Assembly: GCF_030272615.1 (NCBI RefSeq)
Contig: NC_081412.1
Location: forward strand, 673,081,823-673,145,822
DNA length: 64,000 nt
Source of the DNA: Cryptomeria japonica
Lineage: Eukaryota > Streptophyta > Pinopsida > Cupressales > Cupressaceae
Direction of reading: 5' to 3'
Shown: positions 1 to 11,530 of the stretch, piece by piece
How positions within the stretch are numbered: the first letter of the stretch is position 1
Layout of the letters: each line of letters starts with the position of its first letter
Notes under the pieces: model-generated
Told to the model about the DNA's origin: nothing
The model's database searches: none
The model's input: the letters and a program-made list of their open reading frames with translations, nothing else
Made by a program: the position numbers and the translations under genes

Positions 1-749
1 ATCTGTAACGGCTACTCAAGTGTTTTAAACTTAATTGCAGATGTGACACTTTTCAACTGAGCCTTTAACTCCTTCGCGGGAAGTACAGTTTGCTCAAAGT
101 GCGCGCGTTTCAAGTTATCGATGAAACCCTTGGCCGAGTGTTTGAATCTTCCATCGAAAGCTTATTCTCTTCAATACAACTGTTTCGGTGAAAAGCTCAC
201 GTCGAGAAGCCGCTTTTAAGACTCATCGAAATCACTTTTTCATCGATAGTCCCCTTTTTCGACAAGTTGCTCGTGAGTTTCATCGATGCCATACTTTCGA
301 TGAGTTTCTTTCTTCAGTGAAGGCTTATGAGTGTTCATCGATATCCCCTTTTCATCGATATCCTTTTTTATCGATGAAAAAGCTTTTCTTTTGTTCGACA
401 TTACGTTCATCGATGAAACTTGTATTTCGATGAATGTATCTTAAGTTTCTTCGGTAACAACATTCCTTCGAAATCACCTTTTGCCTTTTCGCTTTTTGCT
501 TTTACCTTTTCGATGAAACCTGGAGTATCGATGAGCGGTTTCTTGTGTTCATCGAAGGTAACTTTTTGCCGAAATACCTTTGCTTAATGCTTTATATGCC
601 CTGTGTTGATGAAAAGGCTCTTTCGATGAAACTTCTCCTGCAGTGCTCGATACAGTTTACTGGCCGAAATATCCATTAGTCTTCATGCTTATGGAAACAT
701 ATATTATTATTATTATTTTTTTATTTTCTTAAAAATAGTGCTCAACAGC
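1..749 (-). repeat. Direct repeat A, left copy (cut by window start)
   Basis: This copy matches 11531-12279 with roughly 14 differences by eye, about 98% identity. Its right edge is only the point where the other copy runs into copia DNA, and its left edge is the window edge. On the minus strand it holds a TATA-like CATATAAAGC (589-598) and, downstream of it, about 15 CATCGA/TCGATG sites between 118 and 628. I see neither a primer-binding site nor a polypurine tract next to it. It is therefore more likely an internal region between pol and the 3' accessory frame than an LTR, although an LTR cannot be excluded because the left end is outside the window. Confidence 0.75.
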
Positions 750-878
750 GGCTCTGACTGAGGATGAAGGCATTTTGAACTATGCCTTCAAGAATCCAGA
801 ATCTCTGGTTTGCACAGATATGATGGTATTTACAATGGAAATGGATCCTACCCTACTGGACAGGTGATGCAGAGTGCT

Positions 879-3164
879 TCAGGAGAAGAAGTTCTTTAAG
901 AACTGCCCATGTACTGGCAATTCTTGGACCTCCCTTGTCGTGTTTTGAAGCAAATAAGAATCCTCCCCCCCTTTGTCTATGATCACATATGGGCCGATCC
1001 ATAAGGCTTCAAATTTACCATGCTTGCCTTTGTCTTGACTCTTGGCATTCCACATTAAAACCCAGTCTCCTACACAAAATTTTTTGTTAGATGTCCTCTT
1101 GTCATACAACCTCTTCATTTGATTTTGAATCCTGATATTTTGCCTCTGAGCTTCTATCCTGACTTCATCAAGTTCTACTAGCTGCATTATTCTTTCTTGT
1201 AATGGATCTTCAACATCTATTTCTTCTTGAATCATAAATCTATGTACAGGTAGAAGATTATCCAAAGGTAGTCTGGCCCTTTTGCCATAAACCAATTCAA
1301 ATGGAGACTTTCCTGTGGATTTTTTCACAGTTATCCTGTCTGCCCATAATGCAAGATTCAACTTTGAGTCCCATGCTTTTTTGTTCTGCCCCAGCATCTT
1401 TTTAATGATCTTCAGGATATTTTTGTTGCTTGATTCAGCTTGCCCATTCCCCTGGGGGTGGTAAGGAGAGGAATGTGATATCTTAATGCCATATTCATCA
1501 CAAAAATTGTTGAATTCCTTTGATCTAAAAGACATGCCATTATCTGAGATGATTCTTGCAGGAACACCAAATCTAGTAATAATGTTCTCCATTAAGAATT
1601 TTATCACCACCTTGCTAGTGGCCTGTTTGGTAGGTACTGCCTCCACCCATTTGGTAAAATAATCTGTAGCAACCAATATCCATCTATGTCCTCCACTGGA
1701 TTTTTCTGATATTTCCCCTATAAAGTCTATTCCCCACTGTTGGAATGGTTCCTCAGTCAACATTGGTCTCAACGGGAGTGATCCTTGATACTTTGTTTTG
1801 CTTGAGAACTTTTGACAAGCTTCGCATTTTCTGACATATCTATAGGAATCATTGAAGACACATGGCCAATAATATCCGGCTCTCAATATTTTATGTGCTG
1901 TAGTCTTAGCTGAGAAATGGCCACCACAAACCCCATCATGCATTTCATGAAGAACTTTGTCTGCCTGGTAGTTGTCTAGACATAATAACAATATCCCATC
2001 TCTATTTTTCCAATATAAGTCCCCATTGATAATCACATACTTTGCTGATTTTAACTTCAAAGCTCTTTTCTGACTATCGGTCATAGCATCTGGACATTTT
2101 AAGTGCTTAAGGTAATACATGATATCAGTGTACCATGCTGTTTTCTCAATACTGAAATTAGCTTCTTCCCATCCAACCTGATTCACATCAGACTCTTCAA
2201 TTTCAGTTCCTGTCATGAGTTTGGCCAGCCCTTGTCCTTTGATAACCTGTGAAATTTTCAACTCAATGTTAAATTCTTGTATCTGATTGATCCATTTGCA
2301 TCTTTTGCCCGTGACCTCAGTTTGTCTGAAGATATCTTTTACTGCTGCATTGGGGACATAAGCAATAACTTCGGCCCCTACTAAGTATGGCCTGAATTGT
2401 TTTACTGCTTTGACTAGAGCATAGGCCTGCTTTTCATTTATTTCATACTTTACTTCTGAAGGGCTTAAAGATTTGCTAAAGTATGCAACGGGTTGCTCAT
2501 ATCCCTCTGAATTTTTCTGTAACAATACTGCTGCTATAGTGTGACAAGAGGCAAATGAAAATATTATAAATGGTTTGCCAAAATCTGGGGAAATTAGTAC
2601 TAGTGCCTCAGAAATTGCTCTTTTGATAGCCACAAAGGAATCAATTGCTTCTTCAGTCCAGTCAATTTTTGCCTCTTTCTTCAACATCCTTACTATAGGT
2701 TTCACTATGTCTGCGAAATTCAAAATGAACCTTCTCACAAAATTAATTTGTCCCAAAAATGACTGAATGGCTTTGATAGTTCGGGGGATGGGAACCTCAT
2801 TAATAGCTTCTACTCTTTCAGGGTCAATTCTCACCCCCTCCTTGGATACTATGTGTCCAAGTAGTTTTCCCTCTTCAACACCAAAGTGACATTTCTTGGG
2901 ATTCAAGGAAATTCCATATTCTAAGGCTCTTTTAAATATCTTCTCAAGGTGTTCACAGTGATCATCAGCTTTCTTCGAGTACGCAGTCAGATCATCTTGG
3001 TATACTACCATGATTATATCAATCAATTCTACAAAAGCCACATCCATTGCCCTTTGAAAAGTAGCTCCAGCATTGGTCAATCCAAATGGCATTCGTGCAT
3101 AGACATAAGTGCCCCATGGAGTTGTGAAGGCTGTCTTATATTTTTCAGTTTCTCTAACTTTCAC
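879..3164 (-). pseudogene. Gypsy/Tat pol, C-terminal part: RT, RNase H, integrase
   Basis: This is the second half of a Ty3/gypsy polyprotein, 761 codons, in the same frame as the upstream part and separated from it by one TAG at 3165-3167. Residues 1-105 are the RT palm with MPFGLTNAGATFQ and the catalytic YQDD (55-58). Residues 195-315 are the normal gypsy RNase H, but the first catalytic Asp is missing ('FSFAS' around 202-206), as known for Tat elements. Integrase follows: zinc-binding His406/His416 region and Cys447/Cys450, then D480, D541, E577, and a C-terminal GPY-type 'LWIGPYVI' region. It would copy and insert element cDNA. The TAG replaces a Gln normally found after 'GYN', so it is probably a CAG->TAG mutation. 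Confidence 0.93.
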
Positions 3165-6100
3165 CTAATTGTAACCTGAAAATCCATCCATCATGGACAG
3201 CAACTCACACCCTGTTACCTTCTGTAGCATATTATCCATATTTGGCAATGGATAGTTATCCTTTAGAGACGATATGTTTAAATTCCTAAAGTCTACACAT
3301 AATCTAATATCCCCATTTTTCTTCCTGACTGGTACCAAGTTAGAAACCCATGTGGAGTATCTGCATGGCTCAATTATTCCTGCGTCTTTCATCTTTATAA
3401 TTTCTTCCCTCATTTTTGGTAGCAATGTGGGATTAATAGGTCTCTGCTTTTGTCTGAATGGTTTTGCTTCTGGTTTAAGTGGTATCTCATGTTGAAAGAG
3501 ATCTTCCCTGTAAGCTTTGAGATCCTCATAAGACCATGCAAACACATGTTTATATCTTTTTAACAAAATTATCAGTTGTTGCCTCATAGTAGGAGTCAAT
3601 TTTTTCCCAATAAAAACATTCTTGGGGGCTTCTTCATTTCCTAGATTGATTTGTTCAACATCACTTTCTTTAACAGCTGACCCTTTGGTTTCAATCACAT
3701 CTTGAGCATTAAAAGTTCTCTCTAATGCTACCAGGCCTCTTGGTAATTTATTTGACTTCAGTTGTATAATTTCATGTCCAAATAAGGTCTCCTTACCTTT
3801 AGTTTGTTCCACAAAGTCATTAAAATTTATAGCTTGAGCCTGATAATGATCAGCACACTGTAAGAAGTTCAGCAGATCTGCATCATCTTGAAACACTTGC
3901 CAATTATACAAGTTGTTAGGAACAGATGGTCTCACTTTCATCTCCACTTCAGATATCCCAGTTAACGTTATATCATTACCTTTCAGTGCAATATTTGCTA
4001 GAAAATCTGCCATGATGTTCTTTGATCTATCTATCCAGGTTATCTGAAAAGCATCAAAAAGCTCCATGGTATCCCATACAGCATTCCTGTATTGTTTCAG
4101 TCTTAAGTGCTTCGAGGCATATCTCTCCTTTACTTGTGAGACTATTAATTCTGAATCACCAAAGACACTTAGCAATTTGATTCCATGTTTGACTGCTATG
4201 TTAAGACCAGTGAGTAGGGCTTCATATTCAGCAATGTTGTTTGTACATTCAAATAACAACTTGAAAGAATATTTGTAAGTTTCTCCTGTAGGTGAAATAA
4301 AAAGGATTCCAGCCCCACTCCCTTCTTTGCTACAAGACCCATCAAAGAACATTTTCCATATCTGACCATCCTTTTCAGTTAGACATGACTCAATGGAGAT
4401 CCACTCTTTAAATTTAGGTTTTGTCAACTGTACCTGGAAGTTGTCCATATCAGTTTGTAAAAAACATACTTGGTTCACTGTTTCTTCCATGTCTTCTATG
4501 ATATATGTGGACCGAGGTTCCCTGTCAATTTTTATTTCCTGTCCATTTATTGGAATCGTAGCATAAGACAAATCCAGCTGCACATATCCACCAATCATAT
4601 TTGACCACTGTCTAGACAACAACATTCCATAGTTTGGTGGAACATCTACCACCGTGATATCTATTTTATATGATGCTTCTGGACAGGCTGCTAATCTGAA
4701 TTCTACATCCTTCATGATACCAACCACTGGGACTGATCTATTGTCCATGGCATAGCACTTCCCAAAGGTAGTATCAACTTCCAATCCTAATTCTTTCATC
4801 ACCCCAACAGGCATGACATTTATGGCTGCTCCTGAATCAATCATACAATTCTTTACCCTTTTGTTGTTTATCACCAAAGTGAGGTAAAATGGGTCTACTT
4901 GTGTTGGGTTTTTGGTTATAGTGGACCCTAAGTATATAACTGGAGCCATTTGTTCATTACTGTCACCTGTTGGGACTTCTTGTTTCTGTTCATTAACCTT
5001 TCCTTCTTGGACACCTGAAATCATCTCCAAAGTTTTTTCCCTATATTCAGGAAACCTCATGATTTCCATCAATGGGACAGAGACTTTTAATTGCATTAGT
5101 GCAGCTGAGATATCAAACAAGGTAGATTGCTGTGATGAAAGAATTTTTACCGTTTCTTTCTTTTGAACATCAAGACCCTTCTTATTATTCTTTGGTACAA
5201 CCTCCTTAATCATAGCTCCTTTGTTTATTTGCTTGAGTGTCTCATTAGTTTCTTTCATAAAAAGACTAGTAGGTTTACCTTGCTCTGGATTCACTACCCT
5301 ATTCCTTAAATCATAAGTCCTTTTTGCTTGTGCAACGGCACAAGTTGTAATTCTTCTTTTTTCCTCCTCAGTAGGGATTCTGAGCTTAACACTTTCATTT
5401 TTGCTGGTGGTCACTGGCAAGACAGAGCATTGATCAATATTTATAGAATCTGACCTTCCTTCCTGACTAAATGATATCATATTAACAGTTGAATCGTCCA
5501 CATGATCTTCATAGCTATCCTCTTCCTCTTGCAACCCTCTTGCTACTGCGCACAAAGAAGAAGCGTGTGGCATATTGCAAGCATAGCACCACATGTCATC
5601 ATCTTGAGTATAATTCATTGTTCTTTTTAAAGGATCTGGAATTTGTTGATTGTCTCTGTGGTTCCTTTCTACTGGTTTTCCATCCTTCCATGTAGTGTTA
5701 TAAGGCATGTCATGTAGTCTAGGTCTCTCAGGATGGTAGTATTGCTGTTTCTCAGTTTTGTTTACTCTTACGGACAAATCCTTCAGGGCATTTAAAACTT
5801 TGTCAAGCTTATCTTCATCCCTATTGGCCTTGGGTGCTTTAGGATTGTACAATCTTGCATCCTCTCTTTTTCCAACCTTACCAGCAGCCTTTCTATTGTT
5901 CTCTATAACAATGGCATCTTTCATAACATCTCGGAGATCTCTTGGGTTTCTGGTTCTCAACTCATAGTTTGTTTTGCTGTCATAAGAATTGATATAGTAC
6001 AGAATGCTCACTTCAGGTACTGGTTTCATCCTATTAGGGATTTTGTTCAGAACCCTATTGAATCTTTTGTTAAAGTCAATTACTGATTCATTTTGCTCTT

Positions 6101-6413
6101 TCTTAATGCTGATGATTTCATGCAAAGCAAACTCAGGACTATTATGGTCTCCATACTGCTCCAGGAACAATTCTTTGAATTCTGCAAGATTTCTAATGGA
6201 TGCATCAGGCAACATTCTAAACCAATCTCTCGCATCTTCTATTAATGACTGCATAAACAACCTGATCTTCACATCCTCATATGGCAAACCGAAATTCTCA
6301 ATTACTGCATCAAAGGCTTTGCAATGAGCCTCACCTGAAACTGCATTACTTCCTTTGAACTTTGGTATTGCTGTCCTGATTTCATTTGGGATGGGATATG
6401 GATACACCATCAT
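3165..6413 (-). pseudogene. Gypsy/Tat gag capsid, protease, archaeal-type RNase H, RT N-terminus
   Basis: This 1,082-codon open stretch lies in frame with its neighbours on both sides. Residues about 15-130 form the retrotransposon gag capsid domain (FKGSN..., DARDWFRMLP, FNKRFNRVL). A degenerate knuckle C-x2-C-x3-H-x4-C sits at 276-288. The aspartic protease has DSGA at 526-529. Residues 685-810 form a second, archaeal/plant-type RNase H with D691, E731, D753 and D803 all present. RT begins about 960 (RLCVDFRNLN, MMDGFSGYN). A second RNase H marks the Tat group of Ty3/gypsy. Here it sits before RT, whereas I would expect it after the first RNase H in Ogre/Retand types. The upstream stop is TAG at 6429-6431. 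Confidence 0.93.
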
Positions 6414-6428
6414 TCCTGAAAAATCAAA

Positions 6429-7199
6429 CTACCTCATTTGTTCCATATTTATTAGTCCATGCCCTCCATGAGGATTCACAAAGTTCTGGTTCATATTACC
6501 ATACAAGGGCATTTGGTTTTGATAAGGAGGAGGGTATTGATTCTGGTGTTGATACTGAAACTGACCAGGGGGTGGATACTGATTATGAGGGATGAAGCCT
6601 GTATGTGAGTTTTGCTGGACTGGTGGTGCACCTGATTGCACATGATCATCCCTCTTGTTACCAAACAGAGGATTCTCATAAGCTTTGAAATCATTACCTT
6701 TTGTTTTACCCACTCCCTGAGCATATGTTTTCTTGTAGTTGTTTACATCTTTATTAAAGTCATCCTCACCAACATTTATACCCAATTTGGCACACAGCTC
6801 CAAACATTCCTGAGTCCTTCCTGAATCTCTCATCTCAGCAGCTGCCTCCATCATTTGTCTGGTTAAATCTGTAAATCTATCTGCAGGATCTGCCATACCT
6901 GATCCTGATGGAGGTGGTGTGTATTGTCTGGACCGTGCTTCATGATTTTCAAAACTAGGGGGAATTTGGCATCGCCCCTTTTGAGCTTTATATGCCGCAA
7001 CCAAATCTTCATTCACCGGGCTTGAAGTTGTTGTTCTATCTTGTTCTTTTAAGGGCGAATGTTGGCTACTTTCATGTTTATACTGGTTGTATCTTTCTCT
7101 CATGGAATCATTCATGGGTTCTTTATTTTTGTTCTTTCGTTGAAGGAAATCTAATTGGGATAAAGATTGTCCTTTCACGACCGATCTTGTCCCGTGCAT
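6429..7199 (-). pseudogene. Gypsy/Tat gag N-terminal region
   Basis: These 256 codons start with ATG at 7199 and are in frame with the capsid-protease-RT part. One TAG at 6429-6431 separates them, so the original product was a single gag-pol frame of about 2,107 codons (7199->879). The sequence is hydrophilic and low-complexity, with a C-terminal stretch rich in Gln, Pro and Tyr ('QYPPP' repeated near residues 205-235), and no recognised domain. The start lies about 95 bp downstream of the primer-binding site at 7293-7313, the usual place for gag. It is likely the matrix-like or linker part of gag. An alternative is that the short capsid frame at 6413 is used on its own, but that ATG lies inside the frame. 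Confidence 0.8.
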
Positions 7200-7292
7200 T
7201 GAAATTCTTATTTCAGAGTCGCCACCTCTTTCCTACAGGATATGTGTTATTTTTTCTTCTGAGTTCTTTCCCACAGCAGAGTTTTTATAATT

Positions 7293-7313
7293 CTTCCCCA
7301 GCAGGGTCGCCAA
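7293..7313 (-). promoter_or_regulatory. Primer-binding site of gypsy/Tat element
   Basis: On the minus strand the sequence is TTGGCGACCCTGCTGGGG, two bases after an LTR-type end CCCAACA. A 'TGGCGAC..TGCTGGGG' primer site is typical of plant gypsy elements (an Arg-type tRNA is often named, from memory). A second GGCGACTC lies shortly before the gag ATG. The site shows that an LTR ends at 7316, in the middle of the gypsy block. Confidence 0.75.
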
Positions 7314-7315
7314 TT

Positions 7316-8108
7316 TGTTGGGTCTCAAATCAACAGATTGGATAGGTTCTAAGGAAATGCCAGTCCCTATGGTCAAACCTTCCAATTGACTCGGCCAACA
7401 TGTAGAGTGAACCTGTTTGGTTTCTTACTCTCTCACTTTAGGCTCTGCAGGACCTAGGTGGGTATACCTATTCACTGAATGTCTCCAATAAATAGTGCTT
7501 TTTATAGCAGATATGTTATCCTAATCTGATATCTCCTGTTCTTGAAATGGCATGAGTTCCTTGAATGGAGATATAGCAGACGAGTTCATGATTGTTGTTA
7601 TGATAATTGTTTGTTTTGTGTTTCTTAATTACCTCTATAGCTGTTAAAATAACTAATTATGAAAGAAATGATGAGTATAACTTGAGATTTTAGCCAGTGC
7701 CTTCTTCACTGTTTGGGTTACAGAGTCATCACAATTTTCTTCAGGACTTATAGTGCGAATCTGTGAGACAGTTTTTTAATTCATCCCTTATGAACCTGTC
7801 AGTTACTATTTCTTTTAAAACCAAATGAATGCTTATATTATGTGCTGATTGAGTGAATTTAACCCTACCCTTAAGGGACCAGTCAATTAAGCTTTGCAAG
7901 GAACGATTACAATCCGCAAGCAGAACTTTTGTTGCAACATTATAACATAAAGCATAGATCTGATCTTAAGAACATGAATAACCTTATCTTTATCAGACAA
8001 TATCACAGACGATTACCAAAAGAAAATGAAATAATCCACAACACATATGCAAGGAAACAGTAGATCAAGATTTGTATTCCATTATAGTTTGTACATAGAA
8101 GACTTACA
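7316..8108 (-). repeat. LTR of gypsy/Tat element between accessory ORF and gag
   Basis: On the minus strand this segment ends in CCCAACA followed by a primer site, and holds a TATA box CTATAAAAAGC near 7497-7507, giving a U5 side of about 180 bp. The other end is not fixed. A purine-rich GAAAAGGGAGGA (plus positions about 8142-8153) lies just after the accessory ORF stop, and TGTAAGTC at about 8108 is the best start. No second copy lies in the window, so the length of about 0.8 kb is an estimate. The segment appears to act both as 3' LTR of the accessory-ORF half and 5' LTR of the gag-pol half. Confidence 0.6.
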
Positions 8109-8141
8109 GGCTGTTACTATTTCGCTCCTAATCCTATCTAA

Positions 8142-8153
8142 TATCCTCCCTTT
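8142..8153 (-). promoter_or_regulatory. Candidate polypurine tract after the accessory ORF
   Basis: The minus strand reads GAAAAGGGAGGA, about 75 bp after the accessory ORF stop and about 35 bp before the presumed LTR start. A tract used to prime plus-strand DNA normally touches the LTR, so either the LTR start is misplaced or the tract is not the functional one. Confidence 0.35.
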
Positions 8154-8227
8154 TCATTACAAAAATCATTCTCATATATATATGAGGACGAAAGTTTTTT
8201 CACGAAGAGACACGACTTTTCAAAATA

Positions 8228-8914
8228 TTAGTCGTTAACTTGAGTGTTTCTAAACTTAAGCAAAAAGAGATTCAAAAGCCCCAAATGATGAATGTAATCA
8301 TCATCTTTGAATGTTCTGATTCGAGGTGTTTGCTTTTTTAATTCATCCCCTAGCGTCAGGTACTTGAATATCATCTGGTTGATGGTAGGGGCCATATCCT
8401 TACTCCGATCAATTTCTGACAAGGCCCAATCCTTGACGCTGACAAGTTCCTTTCGCAAATCCTCCAAGGTTATTACCTCTCCTTCCTTGTAGACGGAAGG
8501 CATTCCAACGGGTTTTTCATCATCTAATTCTTTTAAATCTCTTCTCAGCATATCCTCAAGTTTGACATGATTATCCATATACGCGTTACCCTCAGCCTTT
8601 TCTTCTGGCGTCATGGTATCGTTATTTCTTAGCACCCCTTGCAATCGTGCTCTTAACCGTTCATGCTCTGTTAGCACTTTTATTGTTCCATTGTAAACTA
8701 TCCAATATGGTTCGACCTGTAAGAGCATGGTGTTAAACCGATGTCCTATGATGCCATTGACCAATTTGTCCATCTTTTGCTGGATATTATCTGCGTGTTT
8801 ATTGGCCTTCTCTGCCTGATATTTCCAGTACAGGGCATCAGAGACGTCATCCAAGCTGCGTCCTGCGGGGTATGAGGTGTATTCGCTGATAGGAGTCCCC
8901 GTTTCTAATTGCAA
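8228..8914 (-). pseudogene. Gypsy accessory ORF, C-terminal part (coiled coil)
   Basis: These 228 codons are in frame with the preceding piece (8933-9412), from which one TAG at 8933-8935 separates them. The protein is charged and helical ('EKANKHADNIQQKMDKLVNG', then a Glu/Lys/Arg-rich stretch and a Leu-rich C-terminus), consistent with a coiled-coil oligomerisation tail. No catalytic motif is visible. It ends about 120 bp before the LTR, so it is the last coding part of the element. The homologues at 42970-46212 and 52766-56149 also end in helical coiled-coil tails, which supports joining the pieces into one accessory protein. Confidence 0.7.
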
Positions 8915-8932
8915 TACCTTTGCTTGCAGCTT

Positions 8933-9412
8933 CTAATTTTCCTCCTTGGATTTTTCATATAATCCCTTGTATGTAATGTTCTCTCTGACCAAAAACTCTG
9001 TCTGGTCCAAGTTCAATCTTGCAACATCCAGGTTGAGCTTTGCAGTGACCCTAGGATCAGTCTTTCCAACCTGATGAACCATGAGATGCCCAAAGGTTTC
9101 TTCTATATCCACAATGATTGGCCTTTTCCCTTTTGGATATAGTGCCCACTGTAGGAGAGCCTTTTTGTCTGGATCATATCCAGAGCCTAGGAACAGTTTA
9201 TCTACCTCTTGGGGCAATACCTGCTGATTCAAATCTGGTTTTTTCAAAAAGCCATCAAATAAGAGTGCTGAGTTGATATCCCAACCAGAGAAGATGATCA
9301 CACCGGCCTCTTTTAATAATTTCCTCCCTTTTTCAGGAGTCATGTCTTTCATGAGGACATCAATTTCATCTTGTAATCTCTTCATCTGTTCCTCCTTTGG
9401 TTTTCCAGCCAT
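8933..9412 (-). pseudogene. Gypsy accessory ORF, middle part
   Basis: These 159 codons open at ATG 9412, two codons after an in-frame TGA (9419-9421) that ends the upstream piece. The N-terminus is a charged helix (KEEQMKRLQDEIDVLMKD). No family is recognised. The start codon may be real, giving a second small ORF, or the TGA may be a CGA->TGA mutation inside one long frame. The second reading fits the homologous frame at 42970-46212, which runs about 1,080 codons without a break in phase. It would act with the upstream domain, in an unknown role. Confidence 0.6.
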
Positions 9413-9418
9413 GCTTCA

Positions 9419-11346
9419 TTTGACATGAGCCCCTTTGTATTGATATAGAAATGAAAGGAATTCCCTAGAGGAGGTGAATCCATCATCAGCAACGAAGTCC
9501 TCATGCTCAGTCATTCTTATGTCAACAACATCCTTGATGTTGATTTCTCCTGTGTCCATGTTCATTTCTGTTTCGTAACCAGGAGGATAATCCTCTCTAG
9601 GAGAATCAGGTGGGATACTAGGGGCTGACTGTCCTTCTCAGTATTAATGAAGCGAAGGAATTGTGAAGGAACTCTGTGCATAATTTCAGCTTCATGTTGA
9701 AGCAGCCTTTTAGCTACCTCCAGAGGGTCTTGGAGATTTCCAATTAGGTCTCCATCTATCATTCCCCTTGCCCTTTTCCATTTGTAAGCCTCCCAGACTA
9801 ACTCACTCTTTCCTTTTAAAGCTTTGGCCTCCTCTCGCTCAAGGTTCTTAATTAGGTCGTCTGGCATTTTGGCCATATGTATACCAGCTTTGAGTTTCTG
9901 TGAGGCTCTGGCAGCTCTTATATATCCTTCGGGATCAAAATTCTCCCTAGGCTCACCCAGAGTCATGCCATAGTAATTTAATTTATTCTGTAATAAATGA
10001 TAACTCTTTGAACTTTTGACAATGAAATCAGAGAAAACTAATAAACCTGGAACAATAGATTGTTTACCAAAATCAGTTAAATGTTTAGCACTGGCAATAG
10101 ACAATTGCCTTATAATCTCCAAGCTAGCCACTCTGTCTGGCACCGTAATTGGAAGCATGTGCGGTTGCCCTTCATATCCAAATACCCTTATCTCTGTGTG
10201 ATTATCATGGCAATACCAATCACCCCAATTATGTTCAATCTGTGACTCTGGAGAGAAATCCTTTGGCCTGAGGAACCTCTTAATTTCAGGGGACAAAGTA
10301 TAATCCCTGTGTTGTCCAAAAGCTGCACTGAGAGGTTTCACAAAGTATTCTTGAAAATGCCAATATTGGTTGCTCATAAACCTCTGGTCCCATGCTGATA
10401 CCCACAACTGAACCGGCTTCTTCAGACCATTCTTATCATAAGACCTGATGCTGAACTCATCTGGCCAGAAGTTAATTTCTTGTCCACAATAAAGAAGAAT
10501 ATGCATTAGCATGGAGTATAATGAAAAGTGAACATTCACAAGGTCTCCTTTCAATTTTTCCAGCCCATGATTCAAGGCATCCGCAACATAAGTAGCAAAA
10601 TCAAATGACCTAGGGTCTTTTGATTGAATATCAGCACACAGAACCATAATCCCGATATCCATGAGTGGATGAGCCTCTATGCCTAGTACTTGGGCTGCAG
10701 TATAATACGTATATTTGAAATATGGATGGAAGTGGTTGACATCAAATGGCACCTTGTCATTTTTGCCAAACTGAACAAATGACCCACCCACTTTTGGCCT
10801 GTGAACAGGTAGCCTCCAAGTCCTGTAGACATTTTCCAAACTAAAGAATTCCTGTGAAAGCTTCTTCATATCAATGCTTTCCTCGACTTCCCAGTCTAGA
10901 TCAAAAACCATATCAATAGTCTGCTTGTTGATTACTACTAATGTATTCCCTCTGTAATCACATATGGTTTTAGTTCTCAGGTTGTAGCAATTTACCTTAG
11001 CTTTCATTAATTCTACGTCTACAAACACATTTGGAACTACTAATTTGCCTAAGTTCCTCTTCCATAGATTACTAATGGGTTCGGGTGCATCCCTTCTTTT
11101 GTATCCAAACAAAAATAACTCATGCCCTCTTATCTTAGTCCAAATGTCTCCTAGATTTTCAAATTTGTCCTCTAATCCTTCCTCTTCACTTTTAATCTTT
11201 TTGGACCTTACACTAGACGATGGACACTGGTCTAATAAGTCCTGAGTCAAAGCTCTCCCTTCTTTCTTCTGTCTCTTGGGCTTCTCTTCAGGGTTTAACT
11301 CTTTTCCTTTCCTACTCTTTTTAGAAGAAGAAGACGAAGGTTCCAT
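9419..11346 (-). pseudogene. Gypsy accessory ORF, N-terminal globular domain with NLS
   Basis: I choose ATG 11346 because the residues after it are Ser-rich and basic (KKSRKGKE..KPKRQKK), a likely bipartite nuclear signal. An ATG nine codons upstream (11373) is possible. The uninterrupted frame runs to 9562. Near 9620 the meaningful reading moves to another frame and continues to the TGA at 9419-9421. Key stretches are 'VVINKQTIDMVFDLDW', 'VHFSLYSMLMHILLYCG' and 'IRVFGYEGQPHMLP'. All three align by eye with the frame at 42970-46212, and the first two resemble those in the other elements. It looks like the plant-transposon accessory or plant-mobile-domain type of protein, but I cannot assign a function. 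It lies downstream of repeat A, which has its own TATA-like box. Confidence 0.75.
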
Positions 11347-11530
11347 AGTTACAGTAAATAAGAGAGACAACACTTACTTGGTAGAATGCTCAACTCTTCT
11401 GGTTATCGTTTGCAAATCTCTGCAAGTTCTTCATAGCTTCCAATTTCTTAGCATCGATCTGATTCTTACGAAAATTCACTCAGTTCAACTGCAATTGAAT
11501 GGGCAACTTGTGTACAGTTAATGTTTCTGC
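11347..11530 (-). other. Leader between repeat A and accessory ORF
   Basis: About 180 bp without a coding signal. It has no sequence resembling a tRNA 3' end, which argues against repeat A being the 5' LTR of this block. Confidence 0.5.

Noticed and set aside
188-433. Plus-strand frames of about 80 codons in repeat A (also 11718-11960)
   Set aside because: They exist because the CATCGATG-rich repeat happens to be open on the plus strand. No domain, no start context, and they run against the element.
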